Shown here: positions 6,612 to 13,499 of the stretch, piece after piece
Layout of the letters: each line of letters begins with the position of its first letter
Numbering within the stretch: the stretch's first letter is position 1
From: JAVBNC01 sp031551765
Lineage (GTDB): Bacteria; Desulfobacterota; Desulfovibrionia; Desulfovibrionales; Desulfovibrionaceae
Length of the DNA: 13,642 nt
Assembly: GCA_031551765.1 (NCBI GenBank)
Contig: JAVBNC010000175.1
Span: 1 to 13,642 of the forward strand
Direction: 5' to 3'
Notes under the pieces: model-generated
What the model saw: only the letters and a program-made list of their open reading frames with translations
Database searches by the model: none
Told to the model about the DNA's origin: nothing
Program-made: the position numbers and the translations under genes

Positions 6612-8342
6612 ATGGCAGCAACTCAGGAACAACAGGAACTCGGCATGGATGCCGACATCAATTTTGCGAACGCGCTTGAAAACTATCTGAGTTCCGATTT
6701 CGGGGACTTGGAAGAGGGCTCCATCGTCAAGGGCGAAATCGTGCGCGTGGACGACGATTACGTGCTGGTGGACGTCAACTTCAAGTCCGAAGGGCAGATC
6801 CCCGCTTCGGAATTCAGAGATTCCACCGGTGAGATCCGCGTGAAAGTGGGCGACCAGGTGGACGTGTTCGTGGTGCGCAAGAACGAAATGGAAGGCTCCA
6901 TCGTTCTGTCCTACGAAAAAGCCAAGCGCATGCAGCTGTTCGACCAGCTGGAAGACATCCAGGAAAAGAACAGCACCTGCAAGGGCCGCATTCTGCGCCG
7001 CATCAAGGGCGGCTACACCGTGGACCTGGGCGGGGTGGAAGCCTTCCTTCCCGGCTCCCACGTGGACCTGCGCCCCGTGCCCGACATGGATGCCCTGGTC
7101 AACCAGGAATTCGAGTTCCGCGTTCTGAAGACCAACCGCCGCCGCAGCAACGTCATTGTCTCCCGCCGCGTCCTGCTTGAAGAAGAGCGCGATTCCAAGC
7201 GCGCCGGTCTCCTGGGCACCCTGGAAGAGGGCCAGATCGTCCAGGGCCGCGTCAAAAACATCACCGAATACGGCGTGTTTGTGGACCTGGGCGGCCTGGA
7301 CGGCCTGCTGCACATCACCGACATGTCCTGGAAGCGCATCCGCCATCCCAAGGAACTGGTCACCATGGGCCAGGAGCTGGAACTCAAGGTCCTCTCCTTT
7401 GACAAGACCAACCACAAGGTCTCCCTGGGCCTCAAGCAGCTTATTTCCGACCCCTGGCAGGACATCACCGCCAAGTTCCCGCCCGAAACGCGCCTGAACG
7501 GCAAAATCACCAACCTGGTGGACTACGGCGCGTTCGTGGAATTGGAACCCGGCGTGGAAGGCCTGGTGCATATTTCCGAAATGTCCTGGACCCGCAAGCT
7601 CCGCCACCCCTCCCAGATGGTGCGCGTGGGCGACGAGGTGGAAGTCATCATCCTCAGCGTGGACCAGGAAAAGAAGCGCATTTCCCTGGGTATGAAGCAG
7701 GTCAAGCCCAACCCCTGGGTTATCGTGGCCGAGCGCTACCCCGAAGGCACCATCCTTGAGGGCGCCATCAAGAACATCACCGAATTCGGCATGTTCATCG
7801 GCATTGAAGACGGCATCGACGGCCTGATCCATGTGTCCGACATCAGCTGGACCAAGAAAATCCGCCACCCGTCCGAAGCCTTCCAGGTGGGTGATGTGGT
7901 GCAGGCCAAAGTGCTGGTGGTGGACCAGGAAAGCGAAAAGTTCACCCTGGGCATCAAGCAGCTGACCGAAGACCCCTGGTCTTACGTGCCCAGCCGCTAT
8001 CCCGTGGGCGCCATCCTTGACGGCCTGGTGACCAACATCACCGATTTCGGTCTGTTCGTGGAAGTGGAAGAAGGCATTGAAGGCCTGGTCCACGTCTCCG
8101 AAATCAGCCAGAAAAAGATCAAGTCGCCTTCCGAACTGTTCAAGGAAGGCGTCACCATCCAGGCCAAAGTCATTCACGTCTCCGCTGAAGAGCGCCGCCT
8201 CGGCCTGTCCATAAAACAGCTGAAAGACGATGAAGACAAAAAGAAACCCAAAGAGTTCCGCACTACCGGCGAATCGGCGGGCGGCCAAAGTCTGGGTGAT
8301 CTTCTCAAGCAGAAGCTTGAAGGAGACGGCGCCTCTGAGTAA
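6612..8342 (+). CDS. rpsA: 30S ribosomal protein S1
   Basis: A 576-residue protein with six S1 (OB-fold) RNA-binding domains at about 35-103, 121-186, 206-275, 292-362, 378-449 and 465-535, the standard layout for S1 of Gram-negative bacteria. Domains 3-6 carry the typical repeated pattern GxVxNIxxFGxFVxxxxGxxGLxHxSxxSW. The first two domains are more divergent, as is normal where S1 docks on the 30S subunit through S2. S1 unfolds mRNA and supports initiation on weak ribosome sites. A charged tail (538-576, DDEDKKKPKE...) follows domain 6. The start at 6612 is preceded by GGAGAAAGGG. The gene stands alone on the plus strand with its own terminator, so it is probably monocistronic. Confidence 0.98.
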   Translation: MAATQEQQELGMDADINFANALENYLSSDFGDLEEGSIVKGEIVRVDDDYVLVDVNFKSEGQIPASEFRDSTGEIRVKVGDQVDVFVVRKNEMEGSIVLSYEKAKRMQLFDQLEDIQEKNSTCKGRILRRIKGGYTVDLGGVEAFLPGSHVDLRPVPDMDALVNQEFEFRVLKTNRRRSNVIVSRRVLLEEERDSKRAGLLGTLEEGQIVQGRVKNITEYGVFVDLGGLDGLLHITDMSWKRIRHPKELVTMGQELELKVLSFDKTNHKVSLGLKQLISDPWQDITAKFPPETRLNGKITNLVDYGAFVELEPGVEGLVHISEMSWTRKLRHPSQMVRVGDEVEVIILSVDQEKKRISLGMKQVKPNPWVIVAERYPEGTILEGAIKNITEFGMFIGIEDGIDGLIHVSDISWTKKIRHPSEAFQVGDVVQAKVLVVDQESEKFTLGIKQLTEDPWSYVPSRYPVGAILDGLVTNITDFGLFVEVEEGIEGLVHVSEISQKKIKSPSELFKEGVTIQAKVIHVSAEERRLGLSIKQLKDDEDKKKPKEFRTTGESAGGQSLGDLLKQKLEGDGASE

Positions 8343-8363
8343 AGAGCGCGCATGAAAAACCAG

Positions 8364-8396
8364 CGGGCCGCCCTAGTAGGGCGGCCCGTTTTTTTT
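8364..8396 (+). terminator. Intrinsic terminator of rpsA
   Basis: A perfect 11-bp GC-rich stem (8364-8374 with 8378-8388) has a 3-nt loop and is followed by eight T (8389-8396). It lies 21 bp after the rpsA stop and is a textbook Rho-independent terminator. Confidence 0.95.
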
Positions 8397-8404
8397 AAGA
8401 GTAG

Positions 8405-8485
8405 TTGTCGAAGCCATCCAAGAGTGAGAGCAGGGCGCTGCCCTGCACCCGCCAAGGGGCGCGCCCCTTGGAACCCATTCAGGGT
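8405..8485 (-). repeat. Family B structured intergenic repeat, short copy
   Basis: An inverted relative of 10094-10250. Positions 8405-8436 are identical over 32 nt to the reverse complement of 10219-10250, 8441-8458 match 10122-10139 over 18 nt, and CCCATTCAGGG at the far end is also shared. It folds into two hairpins: GCAGGGC/GCCCTGC (8430-8446, loop GCT) and a perfect 20-bp palindrome centred on GGCGCGCC (8452-8471). It begins eight bases after the rpsA terminator. I see no coding capacity. Confidence 0.85.
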
Positions 8486-8585
8486 AATTTGAAGGAAAGC
8501 GCTTAGATACTAGCGGACGGCGGCATAAAGGGATAAAGAAACATTTTTCCCATAAGGCAACATGTAAACACGGCGGCTCCATCCC
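8486..8585. other. Unassigned spacer between repeats B and A
   Basis: About 100 bp of more AT-rich DNA between the two repeats. The whole gap between rpsA and the next gene (8343-8716, 374 bp) consists of the rpsA terminator, repeat B, this segment, repeat A and a ribosome site. A promoter for the downstream gene would be expected here, but I find no convincing -35/-10 pair. Confidence 0.4.
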
Positions 8586-8685
8586 CCCCTGTCAAAGTTC
8601 TTTGGAAAGGGATAGGGGGTCCGGGGGAAAGGGAAAACCTTTCTTCCAAGAAAGGTTTTCCCTTTCCCCCGGGCGTCGCGCCACC
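8586..8685 (+). repeat. Family A structured intergenic repeat, copy 2
   Basis: Same orientation and length as copy 1 (22-121). The 24-bp stem (8621-8644 with 8649-8672, loop TCCA) is perfect, although three stem positions differ from copy 1; each is matched by the partner base. The element ends 16 bp before the GGAGG ribosome site of the downstream DUF4910 gene, so its hairpin would lie in that gene's leader if transcription starts upstream. Confidence 0.85.
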
Positions 8686-8716
8686 GCGACACCCGCCCGC
8701 CGGAGGCATTCATCCC

Positions 8717-10066
8717 ATGAGATTCGCGCCACACTGCTGTTCCGTGCCGGAGATAGACGCGCTGTTAAAGGCGCTCTATCCGCTGTGCCGCAGTCTGACC
8801 GGCCCCGGTAACCGGGAGACGCTGGAGATTCTGGGCGGGGTCATTCCGCTGATGGTGCACGAATATCCGTCCGGGACGCGGGCTTATGACTGGACCATCC
8901 CGGAGGAATGGCGGGTTTCCGAGGCCTGGATCAAAGGTCCCAAAGGCCGGACCCTGGTGGATTTCGCGGAACACAACGTGCACCTGGTGGGCTACAGCGA
9001 ACCCGTGCAGGGCACGTTCACGCTCAAGGAACTGCGGCCGCATCTTCACTGGCGGGAAGATCTGCCGCAGGCCATTCCCTACCGCACCAGCTACTACAAG
9101 CGGGACTGGGGCTTCTGCCTCAGTTACGAGCAGTATCTGCGCGATTTCGCGCCCCTGGGGGATGACGCGCGCTTTACGGTGCGGGTGAACAGCTCGTTCC
9201 GCCAGGGCTCGCTGTCCGTGGGCGAGTTGGTCATTCCCGGCGAGACAAAGCACGAGATATTGCTCTCCACCTACTTTTGCCACCCCTCTCTGGGCAACGA
9301 CAACCTGTCCGGCCCGGTGCTCACGGCATATCTTGCGCGGGAACTCCTGCGCCGCAAGACGCGCTATTCCTACCGCGTGCTCTTCGTGCCGGAGACCATC
9401 GGGGCCGTGGCCTATTGCGCGCACAACGAAGCGGCCATGAAGGCCCTGGACTGCGGGTTCGTCATCACCTGCACGGCGGGCCAGGGGCCGTGGGGCTACA
9501 AGGCTTCCTTTGACGCCAACCACCGCGTCAACCGGGTGGTGGAACAGGCGTTCCACGAATTTTCCCTGCCCGTGCTGCGCTACCCCTTTGATCCCCACGG
9601 CAGCGACGAACGCCAGTACGCCAGTCCCGCTTTCCGCATCAACACGGCCAGCATCCACAAGGACAAGTACTACGAGTATAAGGAATACCACACGTCCCTG
9701 GACAACCTGGACTTTATCAGCGCGGACGCCCTGTCCCGCACCCTGCTGCTCTATCTGCGGGCCATAGAGCTGCTGGAAGAGGAAGAGTTTTACCTTAGCG
9801 CCAACCCGCACTGCGAGGCCATGCTTTCCCCGCGCGGCCTCTACCCTTCCGGCGGCGGCGGCATGATGCCCGGAACCAATTCCGGCCGGCAACTGGACGC
9901 CATCCTCTGGCTGATGATGCTCATGGACGGCAAGACCTCCGTCCAGGACGCCGCCGCCCGCACCGGCCTGCCCGTAAAGGACCTGCTGGATATGGCCAAG
10001 TTTCTGGCGGAAAAGGGCCTTTTGGAACATTTGCACGCTCCCTTGAAGAATGGGGGCGGGTGGTAA
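8717..10066 (+). CDS. DUF4910/DUF2172 aminopeptidase-like zinc protein with C-terminal winged helix
   Basis: A 449-residue protein resembling the DUF4910 family, an M28-like zinc aminopeptidase fold with an inserted DUF2172 domain and a C-terminal winged helix. Candidate metal ligands are in place: His189 and Asp195 in FCHPSLGNDNLSG, Glu226 in FVPETIGA, Asp297 in GSDERQY and His325 in EYHTSLDN. DUF2172 spans roughly 50-165 and the winged helix 385-440. No signal peptide is evident, so it is probably cytoplasmic. GGAGG ten bases upstream supports the start. The substrate is unknown; from general knowledge, relatives often lie in surface-glycan loci, but no other glycan gene is in this window. 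A FemAB-like acyltransferase follows 207 bp downstream and may be functionally linked. The family call is good; the reaction is not established. Confidence 0.85.
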   Translation: MRFAPHCCSVPEIDALLKALYPLCRSLTGPGNRETLEILGGVIPLMVHEYPSGTRAYDWTIPEEWRVSEAWIKGPKGRTLVDFAEHNVHLVGYSEPVQGTFTLKELRPHLHWREDLPQAIPYRTSYYKRDWGFCLSYEQYLRDFAPLGDDARFTVRVNSSFRQGSLSVGELVIPGETKHEILLSTYFCHPSLGNDNLSGPVLTAYLARELLRRKTRYSYRVLFVPETIGAVAYCAHNEAAMKALDCGFVITCTAGQGPWGYKASFDANHRVNRVVEQAFHEFSLPVLRYPFDPHGSDERQYASPAFRINTASIHKDKYYEYKEYHTSLDNLDFISADALSRTLLLYLRAIELLEEEEFYLSANPHCEAMLSPRGLYPSGGGGMMPGTNSGRQLDAILWLMMLMDGKTSVQDAAARTGLPVKDLLDMAKFLAEKGLLEHLHAPLKNGGGW

Positions 10067-10093
10067 CGAGACGACGTGAATATATCTCCCGTA

Positions 10094-10250
10094 CCCCCTG
10101 AATGGGGTCCAGGGGCGCTAGCCCTTGGCGGGTGCAGGGATCTCGCAACCGCAGGAAGCGGTTGCGCACGGAGCGCCAGCGACGCCCGAAGGGGGCGGCA
10201 CAGGACGTGCCGCATGGAGCCCTGCTCTCACTCTTGGATGGCTTCGACAA
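10094..10250 (+). repeat. Family B structured intergenic repeat, long copy with 79-nt insert
   Basis: The flanks match 8405-8485 in reverse complement, but 79 nt (10140-10218) replace the 4 nt at 8437-8440 inside the first hairpin. The insert folds into a 9-bp stem CGCAACCGC/GCGGTTGCG (10144-10152, 10158-10166) and a 7-bp stem GCGGCAC/GTGCCGC (10195-10201, 10207-10213), with a possible 5-bp stem between. All are enclosed by GCAGGG/CCCTGC (10134-10139, 10220-10225), giving a branched structure. The second hairpin is kept with one G-T pair (10109-10128). It ends 23 bp before the FemAB-like start codon. Confidence 0.82.
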
Positions 10251-10273
10251 AATTGCCTTTTCGTGGAGCATGA

Positions 10274-11248
10274 ATGGAAACGAAATATCGCGTCGAGAAA
10301 ACAGAATTGGGCGAGCGCTGGGACAAGCTGGTTGCTTCTTCGCCCAACGCGACGGTGTTCAGCCATGGCGAATACCTGGCCGCCCTGCGCCAGCCGTGGA
10401 GCGTGTACTTCATCTACAAGAACCAGGAAGTGCGCGGCGGGCTGGTGGTGGCGGAATCTGAAGACCGGGCAAGCGCGGTGTTCAACCCGCTGCTGGTGTA
10501 TACGGGCGTGATTTTTCCCGGCGCGGCGCACAAGCAGAACCGGGCGCAGGTCACCACGGAACGCTTTGAACTGTGCGAGGCGGCGGCAGCGGCCCTGCCG
10601 GAACTGTACAAAGACGTGGAACTGGCGCTTTCGCCGGGGGTGACGGATATCCGGGCTTTCCTGTGGCACAATTACGGGCAGGAGACGGGGCGCTACGTGC
10701 CGGACGTGCGCTATACGGCCGTCGCGCCCATAGCGGAACTGGCGACGGTGAGCACGGACGATGCCGCGCTGTTCGCGGAATGCTCGGCGGCCCGGCGGCA
10801 GGAAGTGCGCTATGCCCTGAAAAAGGGCGTGAGCACCAGCGAGGAATTTTTGCCGGACGAATTCACGGCGTTTTACGCCATGACCATGGGCCGTCAGGAC
10901 ATTGCGGTGTCCCCGGACCAACTGGAGGATATGGGCCGTCTGATCGCGGCCCTGGGTAAGACCGGCAAGGCCCGCATGTTCGTGTCCCGGACAGCGGAAG
11001 GGGCTATCGGCAGCATGGCCGTCATGGCGCTGGACCAGTATCGCGCCTACTATCTGTTCGGCGCGTCGGACCCGGCCCTGCGGGATACCCACTGCGGTTC
11101 CGCCGTGATTTGGGACGCTTTCGTGGCCCTGGCCAAGTCCGGAGTGGCGGAAGTGGACATGGAAGGGGTGAACAGCCCCAAGCGCGGCTGGTTCAAGCTC
11201 AGCTTCGGGCCGGTCATGCGCACGTACTACGAACTGGTTTTACGGTAA
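10274..11248 (+). CDS. FemAB/GNAT-like acyltransferase
   Basis: A 324-residue protein resembling the FemAB/BioF2-like branch of GNAT acyltransferases. An N-terminal NATVFSHGEYL stretch (25-35) is typical of the first lobe. The second GNAT lobe covers about 160-300 and holds ARMFVSR, then AIGSMAVMALDQYRAYYLFGAS. Near the end, NSPKRGWFKLSFGP matches the FKxxFG signature seen in this group. Such enzymes transfer an acyl or aminoacyl group to an amino group in cell-wall or glycan precursors; the acceptor here is unknown. ATG 10274 is five bases after GGAG (10265-10268); an out-of-frame ATG at 10270 overlaps it. It lies downstream of the DUF4910 gene in the same direction, separated by repeat B, and probably shares its transcript. 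No signal peptide is seen. Confidence 0.78.
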   Translation: METKYRVEKTELGERWDKLVASSPNATVFSHGEYLAALRQPWSVYFIYKNQEVRGGLVVAESEDRASAVFNPLLVYTGVIFPGAAHKQNRAQVTTERFELCEAAAAALPELYKDVELALSPGVTDIRAFLWHNYGQETGRYVPDVRYTAVAPIAELATVSTDDAALFAECSAARRQEVRYALKKGVSTSEEFLPDEFTAFYAMTMGRQDIAVSPDQLEDMGRLIAALGKTGKARMFVSRTAEGAIGSMAVMALDQYRAYYLFGASDPALRDTHCGSAVIWDAFVALAKSGVAEVDMEGVNSPKRGWFKLSFGPVMRTYYELVLR

Positions 11249-11307
11249 GCGTTTTTTTCGTTTCGGGATATAACTTAATACTTTATACTAGACGCAAGGA
11301 GTCTGAC

Positions 11308-12354
11308 ATGAGCGCGAAGAAGTTGGTTGTAGCGGTGGCCGGCGCCACGGGGGCCGTCGGCCGCGAAATGCTGAAGACGTTGGAACAGCGTAATTTCCCG
11401 GCCACGGAAGTGGTGGCCCTGGCCTCTTCCCGTTCCGCCGGCAGCAAAGTGCCTTTTCAGGGCGGCGAGCTGACCGTGCAGGAACTGACGGAAGATTCGT
11501 TCAACGGCGTGGATATCGCGGTGTTTTCCGCCGGCGGCGGCACTTCGCAAAAATTCGCCCCGCACGCGGTGAAAGCCGGCTGCGTGGTGGTGGACAACTC
11601 CAGCGCCTGGCGCATGGACGACCGCTGCCCCCTGGTTGTGCCGGAAGTGAACCCGCAGGCTCTGGAAAACCACCAGGGCATTATCGCCAACCCCAACTGC
11701 TCCACCATCCAGATGGTGGTGGCGCTGCAGCCTCTGCACGCGGCGGCCAAAATCAAGCGTGTGGTGGTTTCCACGTATCAGGCTGTGTCCGGCACGGGCC
11801 AGAAGGCCATTGAAGAGCTGGACAAGCAGGTGCGCCAGATGTTCAACATGCAGGATCCGGAAATCAAGGTCTACCCGCACCGCATCGCCTTCAACTGCCT
11901 GCCGCACATCGATGTTTTCCTGGACAACGACTACACCAAGGAAGAAATGAAGATGGTGCACGAAACGGTGAAGATCATGGGCGACCCCGGCATCAAGGTC
12001 ACGGCCACCACGGTGCGCGTGCCCGTGTTCTACGGCCACTCCGAAGCCGTGAACATCGAGACCGAAAAGAAGCTCACGGCCCAGGAAGCGCGCGTGCTGC
12101 TTTCCCGCGCCCCCGGCGTCCAGGTTGTCGACAACCCCTCGGAAAAGATGTACCCCATGCCCATAGACGCGGCGGGCGAGGACGAGGTGTTCGTGGGCCG
12201 TATCCGTGAAGACGAAAGCATTGCCAACGGCCTGAACATGTGGGTGGTGGCGGACAACATCCGCAAGGGCGCGGCGCTCAACACCGTGCAGATTGCGGAA
12301 GTGCTGATCCAGAAGGATCTGGTCCGCGTTAAAAATCCCATGGCTTTTATGTAA
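11308..12354 (+). CDS. asd: Aspartate-semialdehyde dehydrogenase
   Basis: A 348-residue NADPH-dependent enzyme converting aspartyl phosphate to aspartate semialdehyde, the branch point to lysine/diaminopimelate, threonine and methionine. The nucleotide-binding motif GATGAVG lies at 12-18. The catalytic Cys131 lies in ANPNCSTIQ and the acid-base His244 in VFYGHSEAV, with Arg237 just before it as expected. Length is normal. The open frame runs 66 codons upstream into the acyltransferase gene, but ATG 11308 is chosen because AAGGAG (11296-11301) is six bases upstream and the protein then begins directly at the Rossmann strand. TATACT (11284-11289) in the 59-bp spacer looks like a -10, but it is too close to the ribosome site and has no -35, so read-through from upstream is likely. 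Confidence 0.97.
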   Translation: MSAKKLVVAVAGATGAVGREMLKTLEQRNFPATEVVALASSRSAGSKVPFQGGELTVQELTEDSFNGVDIAVFSAGGGTSQKFAPHAVKAGCVVVDNSSAWRMDDRCPLVVPEVNPQALENHQGIIANPNCSTIQMVVALQPLHAAAKIKRVVVSTYQAVSGTGQKAIEELDKQVRQMFNMQDPEIKVYPHRIAFNCLPHIDVFLDNDYTKEEMKMVHETVKIMGDPGIKVTATTVRVPVFYGHSEAVNIETEKKLTAQEARVLLSRAPGVQVVDNPSEKMYPMPIDAAGEDEVFVGRIREDESIANGLNMWVVADNIRKGAALNTVQIAEVLIQKDLVRVKNPMAFM

Positions 12355-12360
12355 TCAGTG

Positions 12361-12387
12361 CGGCGGGGAGGGAGCTTCCTCCCCGCC
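12361..12387 (+). terminator. GC-rich hairpin after asd
   Basis: CGGCGGGGAGG (12361-12371) pairs with CCTCCCCGCCG (12377-12387) over 11 bp with a short loop, six bases after the asd stop. No T-run follows, so it may be a 3'-end stabiliser rather than a terminator. Confidence 0.5.
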
Positions 12388-12429
12388 GCCAGCGCGAACC
12401 ACGCTCCCTGGCAAAAAACGCGGCCTGTC

Positions 12430-12468
12430 AGCGCCGGGGAAGTACCCTTGGGATACCCCGGCGCTTTT
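12430..12468 (+). terminator. Likely intrinsic terminator between asd and the aminotransferase gene
   Basis: AGCGCCGGGG (12430-12439) pairs with CCCCGGCGCT (12456-12465), with a further partial stem GTACCC/GGATAC near the loop. It ends in four T (12465-12468). The short T-run makes it moderate in strength. Confidence 0.6.
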
Positions 12469-12526
12469 GCGCCGTACAACGCGGGCGGGGAGCGGAAGGC
12501 GCGTGCAGAACCTTAAGGAGGTCCGG

Positions 12527-13480
12527 ATGATTCCTTGTGTTGACTCGGCAACCTATTTGCAGCGCATGCTGTCCCTGCCCCGGCCGGGCGGGGAGAACAC
12601 CCTGGCCTTCTATGAACACCGCGTCGGCCTTATCTGCACGGATGTGAAGCTCATGCTCCTGCCCCTGGACGACCATCTGGCCCACAGGGGCGACGGCGTG
12701 TTTGAAACCGTCAAGTACACGGGCGGCAGGCTCTACCAGCTGGACGCGCACCTGGACCGCCTGAAGCTGTCCTCCCAGGGTATTTTCCTGGAACCGCCCT
12801 GCTCCTGGGACGAGCTGCGCGATATCATCATTGAAGTGGCAGCGGCGGGCAAAGAAAAAGATGGGCAAATGCGCATTCTCATCGGCCGGGGGCCTGGCGG
12901 TTTCGGCATTGACCCGGCGGAAAGCCCGGCCTCCAGCCTGTATGTGGCCGCCTACCGCTTCGTGCCCAAGCCGGAAGCCTGGTTCGCCAAGGGTCTCAAG
13001 GGGTTCCGCACCAGCATCCCCGCCAAGCAGGGTTATATGGCGCGCATCAAGAACGCCAATTACTTGCCCAATGTCCTGATGACCCGCGAGGCCAAGGAAC
13101 GCGGCGCGGACATTCCCTTCTGCTTTGACGATGTGAACAACCTGGCGGAAAGCGCCGTGGCCAACCTGTGCATAGTGGAAAAAAACGGCACGCTGGTGGT
13201 GCCGGAGTTCACCAATTCCCTCCAAGGCACGACTCTGCTGCGGGGCATTGAGCTGGTGAAAAGCGAAGTGCCCGTCGTCTTCCGCACCATTCCGGAAGCG
13301 GACATTTTCGCGGCCCAGGAAGTGATTCTGCTCGGCACCGGCCCGGACTGCGTGGCCATTGTCAGCTACGAAGGCCGCCCCATCGGCAGCGGCAAACCCG
13401 GCCCGGTCTGCGATCGTCTGCGCCGTCTGATCGCGGACGATATCGTGGCCACCGGCGTTCCCATTCGCGGCCTGGTGTAA
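12527..13480 (+). CDS. PLP-dependent class IV aminotransferase
   Basis: A 317-residue fold-type IV PLP enzyme, the family of branched-chain aminotransferase, D-alanine aminotransferase and aminodeoxychorismate lyase. The N-terminal HRGDGVFETVKYTGG (53-67) and LDAHLDRLKLS (72-82) are family hallmarks. Lys175 in ARIKNANYL is the expected PLP lysine and Glu208 in NNLAESAVANL the pyridine-nitrogen ligand. TTLLRGI-type sequence follows in the C-terminal lobe, as usual. ATG 12527 is chosen over a 20-codon longer frame because TAAGGAGG (12514-12521) lies five bases upstream, the strongest ribosome site in the window. It follows asd in the same direction after a likely terminator, so separate transcription is probable. 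Which of the three reactions it performs cannot be told from sequence alone. Confidence 0.88.
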   Translation: MIPCVDSATYLQRMLSLPRPGGENTLAFYEHRVGLICTDVKLMLLPLDDHLAHRGDGVFETVKYTGGRLYQLDAHLDRLKLSSQGIFLEPPCSWDELRDIIIEVAAAGKEKDGQMRILIGRGPGGFGIDPAESPASSLYVAAYRFVPKPEAWFAKGLKGFRTSIPAKQGYMARIKNANYLPNVLMTREAKERGADIPFCFDDVNNLAESAVANLCIVEKNGTLVVPEFTNSLQGTTLLRGIELVKSEVPVVFRTIPEADIFAAQEVILLGTGPDCVAIVSYEGRPIGSGKPGPVCDRLRRLIADDIVATGVPIRGLV

Positions 13481-13499
13481 AAAGCCGGCTTTTGCCCCC
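13480..13499 (+). terminator. Weak palindrome at the end of the aminotransferase gene
   Basis: AAAAGCCGGCTTTT (13480-13493) is a perfect palindrome beginning in the stop codon, but it leaves almost no loop. CCCCC (13495-13499) can also pair with the G-run at 13513-13521, which is followed by TTTT. One of these probably ends the transcript; neither is textbook. Confidence 0.3.

Noticed and set aside
6270..8288. A 672-codon minus-strand open frame opposite rpsA
   Set aside because: Antisense to an unmistakable six-domain S1 protein; the frame is open only because of codon bias.
11261..11289. TATACT before asd as part of a full promoter
   Set aside because: No acceptable -35 at 16-18 bases, and the predicted start would fall within the ribosome site.
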